Positions 35,868 through 44,744 of a stretch of DNA of 64,000 nucleotides are shown in pieces (position 1 is the stretch's first letter; each line of letters opens with the position of its first letter). Under the pieces are notes generated by a model. The model saw nothing but the letters and a program-made list of their open reading frames with translations, made no database searches and had not been told where the DNA came from. Source of the DNA: Prevotella veroralis DSM 19559 = JCM 6290 (lineage in GTDB: Bacteria > Bacteroidota > Bacteroidia > Bacteroidales > Bacteroidaceae); the NCBI RefSeq assembly GCF_000377625.1, contig NZ_KB898331.1, positions 113,379-177,378 of the forward strand. The letters run 5' to 3'. The position numbers and the translations under genes are program-made.

Positions 35868-37904
35868 TTACTTTCTCTTATGACTAGTTGGAGCTGTCCC
35901 AGACTGAGTCGTTGGTTTGGTTACCATATATTGTGATGGTAACTTATCATCAATAGTAAACTTCAATGGAGTGTTGCTTCCCTTAGGAGATACACGGGCA
36001 TAACCCTGCATCTCTTGGTGAAGAGCACTACAGAAGTCTGTACAGTAATATGGTATAATACCAACGCGGTTTGGTATCCACTTCAATGTACAAGTTTCAC
36101 CAGGCATAACAAGAATCTCTGCATTGTTATTTCCCTTTACAGCAAATCCATGTGGTATATCCCATTCCTGCTCAATATTTGTTACATGGAAGTAAACTTC
36201 ATCTCCCATCTTGATACCTTCAATGTTGTCAGGAACCAAACGAGATCGGATGGCAGCTATATAAACGTCAACTTTGTTTCCATGACGCTCCATACGAGCC
36301 TGCTGAGCAGTACTAATCTTATATGGATTATGGTTATCTGCTAATCTTGTAAAGTATAGCATGTTCGGCTTAAGCATGTCAGCTGCAATCGCAGAAGCGT
36401 AGTGAGGCTCACCAATCAATGGGAATTCAAGTATAAGCTTCATCTTGTTTCCACTGATATCATAAAGCTGGGCAGCCTGACAAAGCTCTGGACCTGTTGG
36501 TAAGAAGCAGTCCTTTGTAATCTTATTGTATGCAACCATGTACTTTCCGTAAGGCTTTTTTGTGTCTGCACCTAATACAGAAAGGTGACCAACAGAATAG
36601 TAAGTTGGAACGCGATCCTCTATCTGGCAATCTTTCAGTCTCCATTTAACAATTTCTGAAGAGATGAAGAAACTGGTGTATGCGTTACCGTCAGCATCAA
36701 ACTCAGTGTGAAGAGAACCAAGTCCTGGTGACTGTACTTCACCATGCAGAGCATCCTCATACTTGATGACATTGATACCGTCTACCTTACCATCAAACTT
36801 ATGATTCTTGATTGCGTTTTCGATCTTTGAGAAGCTAAACACAGGAAGGTTAGCACTTAACTTTCCGTTACCAACAATGTATTCGCCTGTTGGGTCAACA
36901 TCTACACCATGTGGAGACTTTGGACAAGGGATGAGATACAAGAAGTCATTGTACTTCTTTGTGTCAATCACCTTCACCTTGTTGATAATCTCAGAAGTAG
37001 CCTGCTCGGTGTCTCTGTGCATTACGTTGTGAGCATACTTGCAAGGTTTCCAATCAAAATCACCCTTTGCTGCGTGCTCGGCAGCCTTCTTCCAGTTGAT
37101 AGCAAGGATGTAATCCTTATCATGTTGAGAAGCATTCACCTCTAACAGAGAGTGTGCCTCTTCTGTATTATAGCATGTGAAGAATGACCAATCGGCTGAA
37201 GCATTCTTACCACTATGGCTGAGGTCATAGTTGTAAGGAGGTAAAGAGAGCTGGAAATCCAAGTTGAGACCACCAGTCTTCTTGTCTACCTTAATATAAG
37301 AGATAGTTCCACGGAATTTCTGTTTATAGTCTTTAATAGGTACATCGCCATTTTCATAATCGGCAGGGACACTGAAACGAGAACCAGAAACGATGTATTC
37401 TGTATTGCTTGTAATAAATGGAGAAGCGTGATTACCTGAAGTGTTAGGCAACTCAATAATCTCTTCTGTACGGAAATCCTTTAAGTTAATACGTGCAATA
37501 CGTGGTGTGTTGTTGGCATTAATGAATAGCCATCTACCATCATACATGGCATCTGTCTCAGAAAGCTGCGTATGATGAGAGTCGTCCCATGGAACAAAAC
37601 CGAAAGAGGTATTCAACATCGGTTTGGTATTCTCATCATAACCGTATCCGTTTTCACCGTTCTGTGAGAACACAGGGATCACCTTTAATAAACGTCCTGA
37701 TGGTATACCATAGACAGCAACCTGTCCACTGAAACCGCCAGATACAAAATCATAATACTCGTCATAGTGTCCTGGAGCGACATAGACTTGCTTAGCAGCA
37801 TCATCATCAACTGCGATTTGCCCAGTCTTTTTTAGCTTACATGACTGTAGTGTACCGCAGACTGCGATGAATGAAACTAATGAATAAACAACAAATTTTC
37901 TCAT
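35868..37904 (-). CDS. nosZ: Nitrous oxide reductase, clade II type, probable lipoprotein
   Basis: A 678-residue reductase of N2O to N2. The seven-bladed propeller carries CuZ histidines in DDSHHTQLSETD (near residue 107), SPHGVDVDPTGEYIVGNGKL, LGSLHTEF, YSVGHLSVL and GEPHYAS. The C-terminal cupredoxin domain has the CuA ligands in IPHGFAV and CTDFCSALHQEMQGY near residue 630. The N-terminus has no twin-arginine motif; MRKFVVYSLVSFIAVC with LQSC at residues 19-22 looks like a Sec lipoprotein signal. Sec export and the CTDFC form fit clade II. It is the first gene of the operon. No c-type cytochrome gene accompanies it here. Confidence 0.95.
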   Translation of the reverse strand: MRKFVVYSLVSFIAVCGTLQSCKLKKTGQIAVDDDAAKQVYVAPGHYDEYYDFVSGGFSGQVAVYGIPSGRLLKVIPVFSQNGENGYGYDENTKPMLNTSFGFVPWDDSHHTQLSETDAMYDGRWLFINANNTPRIARINLKDFRTEEIIELPNTSGNHASPFITSNTEYIVSGSRFSVPADYENGDVPIKDYKQKFRGTISYIKVDKKTGGLNLDFQLSLPPYNYDLSHSGKNASADWSFFTCYNTEEAHSLLEVNASQHDKDYILAINWKKAAEHAAKGDFDWKPCKYAHNVMHRDTEQATSEIINKVKVIDTKKYNDFLYLIPCPKSPHGVDVDPTGEYIVGNGKLSANLPVFSFSKIENAIKNHKFDGKVDGINVIKYEDALHGEVQSPGLGSLHTEFDADGNAYTSFFISSEIVKWRLKDCQIEDRVPTYYSVGHLSVLGADTKKPYGKYMVAYNKITKDCFLPTGPELCQAAQLYDISGNKMKLILEFPLIGEPHYASAIAADMLKPNMLYFTRLADNHNPYKISTAQQARMERHGNKVDVYIAAIRSRLVPDNIEGIKMGDEVYFHVTNIEQEWDIPHGFAVKGNNNAEILVMPGETCTLKWIPNRVGIIPYYCTDFCSALHQEMQGYARVSPKGSNTPLKFTIDDKLPSQYMVTKPTTQSGTAPTSHKRK

Positions 37905-38252
37905 ATAAAAGAATTATTAATAATTATATTTTCGGGATAAAGTTATAAAGAATTAATGAATGAGCCATGTACTCGTTAAGATATATCTATTTTGTTAATG
38001 TAATTTAACCCGCGGTAATGATGTATTATGCGACCTATTTCAGCGCAAGCAGTCCTACTTTTATGAGCGTATTATGCTGATTCTTACTTCCGAATACTAT
38101 CAAACATGAAGCCACCATTGTCCCCCTTTTTACGTATGTTTCTTATATAACCATCTCTTGCAAACACCATTATAATAATAAGCTATAATAGGGTGTCGAG
38201 TTAGAAATTAGGAGGTTTGATCCATTCTTACTTACTATTTACCCCGCTCTCA
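37905..38252. promoter_or_regulatory. Leader and upstream region of the nos operon
   Basis: About 350 bp of AT-rich DNA before nosZ. A weak minus-strand TAACTTTA lies near 37940. No convincing FNR-type dyad was recognised. No ORF. Confidence 0.35.
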
Positions 38253-38493
38253 CACCTATTCTACATTTTTTCCTAGCTGTTCTTCAATTACAGCAAATAG
38301 TATCCCGTATCTTTTTAACCTATACTCTATGTTAGTTTCATCGTGATGAGACTTGTGTCTCATCGTGATGAAACACTAATTTCATCGTGATGAAACCTGT
38401 GTCTCTTCACGATGAGATAAATGTAGGGTATATATAAAAAAGATAGAACAAACGCTTGAAATGAACTTATAACGTGCGTAAAATCTTTATAAA
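38253..38493. repeat. Right copy of the direct repeat flanking the nos operon
   Basis: Collinear with 31529-31770 and in the same orientation. The core 38276-38436 matches 31553-31713 closely. TTATAACGTGCGTAAAAT at 38467 matches 31744, so the offset of 6,723 bp is kept beyond the array. Confidence 0.85.
38336..38417. repeat. 22-bp palindrome array, four units (copy of 31613)
   Basis: Cores at 38336, 38358, 38380 and 38402 are 22 bp apart, for example TCTCATCGTGATGAAA and TTTCATCGTGATGAAA. The middle base pair of several cores is CG where the left copy has CA/TG, so the two copies have diverged. Confidence 0.92.
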
Positions 38494-38578
38494 GCGGTTG
38501 TGTCAGCTTTGCAAAGCGTAGGTATCAGTGTAGAGAATAACGATTCTCTGATGAATATTGGGCTATGAGACGTAAAGT

Positions 38579-38616
38579 AAAAGGACGATAGAAGCCGTTA
38601 CTTCTATCGTCCTTTT
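38579..38616 (-). terminator. Terminator after upp
   Basis: A perfect 16-bp stem (38579-38594 with 38601-38616) with a 6-nt loop. It is followed by TTTT on the minus strand and is T-rich on both sides. Confidence 0.8.
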
Positions 38617-38644
38617 TATCTTCTCTGATTAATTGGGATCGACC

Positions 38645-39304
38645 TTATAGTTTCTCTCCATAACATAAGTCGCCAGCATCGCCGAAGCCGGGAACAATAT
38701 ACTTATATTCGTTTAAGCCCTCATCAATAGCTGCGCACCATATTGTCGTAGAGTCTTCAGGGAAGGTTTTCTTGATGTGTGCGATACCTTCTGGTGTTGC
38801 CAACAAGCATGCTACATGCACATGGCGAGGCGTGCCCTTTGAAAGAATAGCCTTATAGCCCAGCTCCATAGAACCACCGGTAGCTAACATAGGGTCAGCA
38901 ATGATAAGTGTTTTACCATTGATGTCAGGTGTAGCAAGATACTCAACATGGATTCCAACCTCGTGATGTGCAGCGTCTTTATACTCACGATAAGCACTGA
39001 CAAAAGCGTTGCCGGCGTGGTCGAATATGTTTAAGAAGCCATTATGGAAAGGCAATCCAGCACGGAAGATAGTTGCAAGGACAATCTTGTCTGTTGGTAT
39101 ATTGACCTGCGCGGTACCTAATGGAGTAACAACATCCTTTGGTTCGTAGTTTAGTGTCTTAGAGATTTCAAATGCTTCAAACTCTCCTATTCGCATCACA
39201 TTGTTGCGGAAGAGTAAACGATTCTTTTGGTAGTCTTTGTCACGAATCTCAGCCAGATATTGGTTGATGATGGAGTTCTGTTCTGAAAAATTAATGATTT
39301 CCAT
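38645..39304 (-). CDS. upp: Uracil phosphoribosyltransferase
   Basis: A 219-residue salvage enzyme that makes UMP from uracil and PRPP. Seen: LATIFRAGLPFHNGFLNIF near residue 77, the PRPP loop LIIADPMLATGGSMELGYKA near 134, and the C-terminal YIVPGFGDAGDLCYGEKL that closes over uracil. Length and ends are normal. It is divergent from pckA and, on the other side, adjoins the right nos-flanking repeat. Confidence 0.95.
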   Translation of the reverse strand: MEIINFSEQNSIINQYLAEIRDKDYQKNRLLFRNNVMRIGEFEAFEISKTLNYEPKDVVTPLGTAQVNIPTDKIVLATIFRAGLPFHNGFLNIFDHAGNAFVSAYREYKDAAHHEVGIHVEYLATPDINGKTLIIADPMLATGGSMELGYKAILSKGTPRHVHVACLLATPEGIAHIKKTFPEDSTTIWCAAIDEGLNEYKYIVPGFGDAGDLCYGEKL

Positions 39305-39403
39305 TTTCTATCTTAGGTGTTATAAGTAAGCAAACTTGCGACTTGCAGTACAAAATTTCGGCAAAAGTAAGAAATAATCTGTAGGTTTGCAAAGTCTAAT
39401 TTG

Positions 39404-39411
39404 CAAATATA
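39404..39411 (-). promoter_or_regulatory. Possible -7 box for upp
   Basis: The minus strand reads TATATTTG, 100 bp before the upp ATG. No -33 match is seen. Confidence 0.4.
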
Positions 39412-39482
39412 CTCGTGCCTAGAATAATTTTAATAACTTTAACCATAAGGCTGAATACTTTGATACTTTTTCTATTCGTTTT

Positions 39483-39514
39483 TTTGTGTGGAGTTAATAA
39501 TTATATTACCTTTG
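39483..39514 (+). promoter_or_regulatory. Promoter for pckA
   Basis: TTTG (39483-39486), 20 bp, then TACCTTTG (39507-39514). It is the same near-perfect combination as the rRNA promoter in this window and fits a strongly expressed gene. Confidence 0.8.
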
Positions 39515-39582
39515 CGGTGTCTATTTAAGAGATATAATAGGTGATGTTAAAATCAATTTTCAACTAAATACATTTATAAGAA

Positions 39583-41196
39583 ATGGCAAAGTTTGATAAG
39601 AGCGTACTTGAGAAGTACGGAATTACAGGTACAACAGAAGTGCTTTACAATCCTTCTTACGAAGTATTGTTCAACGAGGAGACAAAAGAAGGGCTTGAAG
39701 GCTTTGAGGTAGGTCAGGAGACAGAACTCGGTGCAATCAATGTTAAGACTGGTATCTACACTGGTCGTTCTCCTAAGGATAAGTTCATTGTTGATGATGA
39801 GACATCTCACGACACCGTATGGTGGGATTCAGAGGAGTACCACAACGATAATCACCGTGCAACTAAGGAGGCATGGGCAGCAGTAAAGGATATCGCAAAG
39901 AAGGAACTTTCAAACAAGCGTCTTTTCGTAGTTGATGGTTTCTGCGGTACACACAAGGATACACGTATGAAGATTCGTTTCATCGTTGAGGTTGCTTGGC
40001 AGGCTCACTTTGTAACAAATATGTTCATCCGTCCAAAGTCAGAGGCAGACTTCGAGCAGGAGCCAGATTTCATTGTTTACAATGCTTCAAAGGCAAAGGT
40101 TGAAAACTGGAAAGAGCTTGGCTTACACTCAGAGACTTGTGTTATGTTCAACGTAACATCTAAGGAGCAGGTAATCATCAATACTTGGTACGGTGGTGAA
40201 ATGAAGAAGGGTATGTTCTCAATGATGAACTACTTCTTGCCATTGAAGGGTATGGCTGCTATGCACTGCTCTGCAAACACCGATATGAAGGGTGAGAATA
40301 CTGCTATCTTCTTCGGTCTTTCTGGTACTGGTAAGACAACTCTTTCTACCGATCCAAAGCGTAAGCTCATTGGTGATGACGAGCACGGATGGGATGACAA
40401 GGGCGTCTTCAACTTCGAAGGTGGTTGCTATGCAAAGGTTATCAACCTTGATAAGGAATCAGAGCCAGACATCTACGGCGCAATCACACGTGACGCTCTC
40501 CTTGAGAACGTAACAGTTGATGCTAATGGTAAGATTGACTTCGCTGATAAGAGCGTAACAGAGAACACTCGTGTTTCTTACCCAATCTATCACATTAAGA
40601 ACATCCAGCGTCCTGAGTCACAGGGTCCAGCTGCAAAGCAGGTAATCTTCCTTTCAGCTGATGCATTCGGTGTTCTTCCTCCAGTATCAATCTTGACTCC
40701 AGAGCAGACTAAGTACTACTTCCTCTCTGGTTTCACTGCTAAGTTGGCTGGTACAGAGCGTGGTATCACAGAACCTACTCCAACATTCTCTGCTTGCTTC
40801 GGTCAGGCATTCTTGGAGCTTCACCCAACAAAGTATGCTGAAGAGTTGGTTAAGAAGATGCAGAAGAGCGGTGCTAAGGCTTACTTAGTTAACACTGGTT
40901 GGAACGGTACAGGCAAGCGTATCTCTATCCGCGATACTCGTGGTATCATTGACGCTATCTTGAACCACTCAATCGATGCTGCTCCAACAAAGCAGATTCC
41001 TTACTTCAACTTCACAGTTCCTACAAAGCTCGAAGGTGTTGCAACAGATATTCTTGATCCACGTGACACTTACGCTGACGCAACTCAGTGGGATGAGAAA
41101 GCTAAGGATCTCGCAGCTCGTTTCATCAAGAACTTCAAGAAGTACGAGAACAACGAGGCTGGTAAGGCTCTCGTTGCAGCTGGTCCACAGCTCTAA
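39583..41196 (+). CDS. pckA: Phosphoenolpyruvate carboxykinase (ATP)
   Basis: A 537-residue ATP-type PEPCK. Seen: [17 protein letters not shown] near residue 55, the Mn-binding and kinase-1a region [19 protein letters not shown] near 245 (P-loop), [20 protein letters not shown] after it, and the adenine-binding [11 protein letters not shown] near 328. In Bacteroidota it usually runs toward oxaloacetate as the CO2-fixing entry to succinate fermentation. Its codon choice is visibly more uniform (for example AAG, CGT, GGT) than in neighbours, as expected for high expression. Confidence 0.97.
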   Translation: MAKFDKSVLEKYGITGTTEVLYNPSYEVLFNEETKEGLEGFEVGQETELGAINVKTGIYTGRSPKDKFIVDDETSHDTVWWDSEEYHNDNHRATKEAWAAVKDIAKKELSNKRLFVVDGFCGTHKDTRMKIRFIVEVAWQAHFVTNMFIRPKSEADFEQEPDFIVYNASKAKVENWKELGLHSETCVMFNVTSKEQVIINTWYGGEMKKGMFSMMNYFLPLKGMAAMHCSANTDMKGENTAIFFGLSGTGKTTLSTDPKRKLIGDDEHGWDDKGVFNFEGGCYAKVINLDKESEPDIYGAITRDALLENVTVDANGKIDFADKSVTENTRVSYPIYHIKNIQRPESQGPAAKQVIFLSADAFGVLPPVSILTPEQTKYYFLSGFTAKLAGTERGITEPTPTFSACFGQAFLELHPTKYAEELVKKMQKSGAKAYLVNTGWNGTGKRISIRDTRGIIDAILNHSIDAAPTKQIPYFNFTVPTKLEGVATDILDPRDTYADATQWDEKAKDLAARFIKNFKKYENNEAGKALVAAGPQL

Positions 41197-41235
41197 ATCT
41201 TGTAGTTACTGGATTGTAACTAATACGATAAATAT

Positions 41236-41268
41236 AAGTCCTATCCGCAGTTACCGCGGATAGGACTT
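41236..41268 (+). terminator. Terminator after pckA
   Basis: AAGTCCTATCCGC (41236-41248) pairs with GCGGATAGGACTT (41256-41268) over 13 bp with a 7-nt loop, followed by TTCGTTT. Confidence 0.85.
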
Positions 41269-41345
41269 TTCGTTTAATACATGTACTGTTAATTTGCTTT
41301 AGATAGATAACCTTTAATCAAAGAACAAAAATAACTAATAATCCC

Positions 41346-41375
41346 TTTGTAAATCTACTTTTTTATTTAATTTTG
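41346..41375 (+). promoter_or_regulatory. Promoter for the BACON-like lipoprotein gene
   Basis: TTTG (41346-41349), 18 bp, then TAATTTTG (41368-41375), 72 bp before the ATG. Confidence 0.55.
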
Positions 41376-41447
41376 TCACGATATAAATTAAAAATACCTA
41401 TCAGACGGATAAAGTATAATGTTTAATTAACGTAAGGAGATAATTTT

Positions 41448-41903
41448 ATGAAGAAGATTTATTTTGTATTAATAGCTTTGTTAGCATGTTTATTTACCGC
41501 TTGTCACGATAAAGAGGAAGAGAATATGATAGATGAATTCTTAACTTTTGATAAGGAGGATGTTACTGTTTCAAATGCTTCAAACTCGTTTATACTTTAT
41601 GCAAAATCTGGTGATTGGCGTGGCATAGATAACATAACGTTTATACAGGATGGCGTAAAGAATATGGTTGTGCCTGATTTCGTTGGTGACAAAGACCAAG
41701 ATCCTTCAGAGAAATATCACAAAGGCGTTCTGAATAACTGGTCGGCTGACTGGATAGTAGTGCAACAGACGAATAATAGCAAAGAGATGAAAGTGTATGT
41801 AAAGACGAATCGTAGTCACAAGGAGCGTACTGCTATACTTTCTGTAGACGGAGGGAATTGTAAACGTTCAGTAAAAATAACGCAGTTAGCTACTCCTAAT
41901 TAA
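41448..41903 (+). CDS. Small lipoprotein with a BACON-like domain
   Basis: A 151-residue protein. The N-terminus MKKIYFVLIALLACLFTACH is a lipoprotein signal (LFTAC, Cys at residue 19). The C-terminal 60 residues (SADWIVVQQ, then ERTAILSVDG and KRSVKITQLA) follow the pattern of BACON domains, beta-sandwiches seen in Bacteroidota surface proteins. One domain only, without an attached enzyme. The Asp/Glu-rich linker after the Cys (HDKEEENMIDEF) resembles signals that send lipoproteins to the cell surface. Function unknown. Confidence 0.75.
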   Translation: MKKIYFVLIALLACLFTACHDKEEENMIDEFLTFDKEDVTVSNASNSFILYAKSGDWRGIDNITFIQDGVKNMVVPDFVGDKDQDPSEKYHKGVLNNWSADWIVVQQTNNSKEMKVYVKTNRSHKERTAILSVDGGNCKRSVKITQLATPN

Positions 41904-41937
41904 AACTTCCTGTGTTCTTTTTATATTTATACCAAAG

Positions 41938-41966
41938 AGAGGATGTGTCAAATAGGCACATCCTCT
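41938..41966 (+). terminator. Terminator after the BACON-like gene
   Basis: AGAGGATGTG (41938-41947) pairs with CACATCCTCT (41957-41966), 10 bp, followed by TTTCG. Confidence 0.75.
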
Positions 41967-42036
41967 TTTCGTTACGACTAATATGGATTGATGTAACCTA
42001 ATACTTACACCTTGCTTTGCCCCCTCTCTTCGTCTT

Positions 42037-42071
42037 GATATTAGCTTTTAGCTTTAACAGGAGCTAATATC
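42037..42071. other. 10-bp inverted repeat
   Basis: GATATTAGCT (42037-42046) and AGCTAATATC (42062-42071) with 15 nt between. Non-coding, role unknown. Confidence 0.4.
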
Positions 42072-42126
42072 GTCATACTTATATATGCATTCTGTGTTGA
42101 GTTTATGCGTATCTTGTTTTATTTTT

Positions 42127-42247
42127 ATACGTATTGCGCATTTGCGGAATACGTATGTTTTAGTATTATCTAAGCGTGATAAAGTATTATCAGACTTAGA
42201 TAAAGTATTATCACGCTTAGATAATTAATTATCACGCTTAGATAATA
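42127..42247. repeat. 21-bp tandem dyad array with units in both orientations
   Basis: TTATC starts at 42166, 42187, 42208 and 42229, so the period is 21 bp. Unit 1 (TTATCTAAGCGTGATAA) is the exact reverse complement of units 3 and 4 (TTATCACGCTTAGATAA). A preceding ATACGTATT/AATACGTAT pair (42127, 42148) is also 21 bp apart. The array lies in a 698-bp gap. Confidence 0.88.
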
Positions 42248-42567
42248 GAATTATATACGTACAAAAGCAATATGGAACCAATGAAAAAACAATCGAAAAG
42301 CAAGGAAAAAGAATGGTAATACGTATATCTTTCGTTATTACTACTTATTCTTTAAGATGGCTATAGGGGTTTCCGCTGATCGAGTACGTGCGTTGCTGTC
42401 GTTCCCACGTTAGTACTTGGGTGCGTTCCCTTTTGATATTGACGATTCTAATAGCCTAGAAATACGAATCTTCTATATAATACTAAACAAACTTAAAAAT
42501 CTGACGTCTAAATATATATTTTACATAATTAACCCCGTAAAAGATGTTTAGTCTGAAGATTTCTGAT
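42248..42567. other. Gap upstream of the DUF6242 gene
   Basis: AT-rich except for 42365-42432, which is noticeably GC-richer and contains two CGTTCCC phrases 24 bp apart. No ORF or RNA gene was recognised. Confidence 0.3.
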
Positions 42568-42575
42568 TAAATTTG
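42568..42575 (+). promoter_or_regulatory. -7 box for the DUF6242-uppS-bamA gene block
   Basis: TAAATTTG, 26 bp before the ATG at 42602. The -33 region has only TTTA at 42547. Confidence 0.5.
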
Positions 42576-42601
42576 CAGCTAAATTCAATTATTAGTATCT
42601 G

Positions 42602-43984
42602 ATGCGTAATAAGATATATACTCTTGTTGCCCTTGCATTGGCAACTTTGGTGATGACATCTTGTCTGAAGGATGATGACAATGATGGTAAAGGTTTAAGT
42701 TTTAGAGATACGGCTATTACTGGATTCACTCTAGGGAATCTGAAAGTAAAACGTGATACGCTTACGAAGTCTGGGAAGGATAGTACTTTCTATGCTAAGT
42801 ATGATGCAAAGAAAGTTAGGTTTTATATAGATCAGGCGCAGGGATTGGTTTACAATGTAGACTCTCTGCCTTATGGAACTGATGTAGCGCACGTTTTGGC
42901 TACAATAACAACCAAGAACTCTGGTATTGTAACGATTCTTAATCAGTCGGGGGACAAGCAGACTTACTTCTCTCCGAAAGATTCAATCGATTTCACTTCT
43001 CCACGCTCGTTCCGTATCTACTCTAATGCACGCGATACTTATCGTGATTATAAGATATCGGTGAATGCGCATAAGCAGAAGGGCAATGTGTTCTCTTGGA
43101 CAAGCATGCAGAGTAATAGTAATTTTGCTGCTTTCACGGCGATGAAGGCTGTAAGTACTAAGGATAAGATATTTGTATTTGGAACGAATGGTACACAGAC
43201 GACGGGGTATGTGACGGCGCAGAACGATGGTAACCATTGGGGTTTGTTGTCTCAGTCTTTCTCTGCACAGGCTTATCAGAGCGTATTGGTCAAAGAGAAT
43301 AAGTTATTTATTTTAGATAGTGGTCGAATCCTTAGTTCTACTGATGGTAACGCTTGGACTCAAATGGGTACGAATACGAACTTGAAGCAGTTAGTGGCTG
43401 CATCTTCTTCGGAGCTATTTGCTTTGACGACAGCTGGGAGTTTAGTTCGTTCGCAAGATAATGGGGCGACGTGGAATACAGAGACTTTGGATGATAATGC
43501 TTCTCTTCTTCCGGCAAGTAATATCAATTATGTCTTGTTAAGTAACAATGGCGCTGATGATAGGAGTCGTGTTTTATTAGTGGGAACAGCTGCTAGTGGA
43601 AACAAGACCGTTGCTTGGTCAAAGCTATCTTATAAGGATCGTCCAACGGCGGACGATACGTGGAATTATGTAGAGAATGCAGCTACTAAGTTCCTATTGC
43701 CTGCTTATCGCCATCTTACAGTTGTGAATTATGATGGTGCTGCGCTAGCTATGGGCGTGGATAATAGTGGTAAATTCGGCTCTATGTTATTGTCCCGTGA
43801 TGCTGGTATTGCATGGAATAGCGATAAAGATTTCAGCTATCCACAGAATGTGCAACCGGCTAATACATTTACAGCAACAGTTGACGCAGATGCTTACATT
43901 TGGATGATTAGCGGTAGTAAGGTTTGGCGTGGAAGACTCAATAGAGTGGGTTGGAAGTTGAATCAAGAGCGTGCTGCAGAGTAA
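42602..43984 (+). CDS. DUF6242-type lipoprotein
   Basis: A 460-residue protein. The lipobox VMTSC (Cys at residue 21) is followed by an acidic run KDDDNDG. The N-terminal third is beta-rich (about 30-160). The C-terminal two thirds resemble a propeller or sialidase-like fold, with repeated SxDxGxxW turns (STDGNAWTQM, SQDNGATWN, SRDAGIAWN). Such BNR/Asp-box turns are structural and do not prove enzyme activity. Proteins like this precede DUF6089, uppS and bamA in Prevotella and Bacteroides. The gap to the next gene is 18 bp. Confidence 0.78.
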   Translation: MRNKIYTLVALALATLVMTSCLKDDDNDGKGLSFRDTAITGFTLGNLKVKRDTLTKSGKDSTFYAKYDAKKVRFYIDQAQGLVYNVDSLPYGTDVAHVLATITTKNSGIVTILNQSGDKQTYFSPKDSIDFTSPRSFRIYSNARDTYRDYKISVNAHKQKGNVFSWTSMQSNSNFAAFTAMKAVSTKDKIFVFGTNGTQTTGYVTAQNDGNHWGLLSQSFSAQAYQSVLVKENKLFILDSGRILSSTDGNAWTQMGTNTNLKQLVAASSSELFALTTAGSLVRSQDNGATWNTETLDDNASLLPASNINYVLLSNNGADDRSRVLLVGTAASGNKTVAWSKLSYKDRPTADDTWNYVENAATKFLLPAYRHLTVVNYDGAALAMGVDNSGKFGSMLLSRDAGIAWNSDKDFSYPQNVQPANTFTATVDADAYIWMISGSKVWRGRLNRVGWKLNQERAAE

Positions 43985-44002
43985 GCTCTAAGGCAGAGTA
44001 AG

Positions 44003-44695
44003 ATGAAAAAGACCATCATTAGCGTTCTTTTCCTTTTAGTAACAACATCTTTGTGGGCACAGAGTGACCCTGAATATAAGATGGAGTTAGGAGCAGGTGT
44101 TGGCTTGATGGGCTATCTTGGCGACTTCAATGAGTCTTTAACAAAGGACTTGCAACCAATGGGGACGGTGCTTGCCAGATATAATTTCAATCCTTATATG
44201 GGTTTGAAGATGAATGTATCTTTTGGCAAGATGAAAGGTTCTTCAGTTGATGTGAAGACTTATTATCCTCGATTTGCCACAACACCTTATCTATTCAATA
44301 ACTCTTTGGTAGATGTAGGCGTGGCTTATGAATATAACTTCTTGCCATACGGAACGGGTAAAGATTATCGTGGCGCACAACGTTTATCACCTTATGTAAC
44401 AATAGGACTGGGTGCCACGTATGTTAAGATAGAGAATGGTAATCGTAGTTCCGCATTCTCGGCTAACCTTCCTATAGGCGTTGGCGTTAAGTATAAGGTT
44501 GGTGATCGAACGAATATCGGACTAGAGTGGGCGATGCATTTCACACTCTCTGACGAATTAGATGGACAAAGAGATCCCTACGGAATAAAGAGTAGTGGAC
44601 TCTTCAAGAATACAGATAGCTATTCAACACTTCAATTGACGTTCAGCTATAGTTTTATGACCAAGTGCCGAACATGTCATAATGAAGATGAATAA
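44003..44695 (+). CDS. DUF6089-type outer-membrane protein
   Basis: A 230-residue protein with a signal peptide (MKKTIISVLFLLVTTSLWAQ). The mature part is a predicted beta-barrel with aromatic strands (MELGAGVGLMGYLGDFNE, LSPYVTIGLGATYVKIENG, STLQLTFSYSFM). A short Cys-containing tail follows the final strand (TKCRTCHNEDE). A CxxC after the last strand is odd for a barrel and might bind metal or haem, but no full haem motif CxxCH is needed here by neighbours. In fact CRTCH does match CxxCH once. It belongs to the uppS-bamA block. Confidence 0.78.
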   Translation: MKKTIISVLFLLVTTSLWAQSDPEYKMELGAGVGLMGYLGDFNESLTKDLQPMGTVLARYNFNPYMGLKMNVSFGKMKGSSVDVKTYYPRFATTPYLFNNSLVDVGVAYEYNFLPYGTGKDYRGAQRLSPYVTIGLGATYVKIENGNRSSAFSANLPIGVGVKYKVGDRTNIGLEWAMHFTLSDELDGQRDPYGIKSSGLFKNTDSYSTLQLTFSYSFMTKCRTCHNEDE

Positions 44696-44744
44696 GATGG
44701 CTAGATAAGAACAGTAAGAAAGGTTATTTTCTTCATATATAATC

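Noticed and set aside
42365..42432. Possible small RNA or gene in the GC-richer patch
   Set aside because: No ORF, promoter-terminator pair or recognised RNA structure could be supported.
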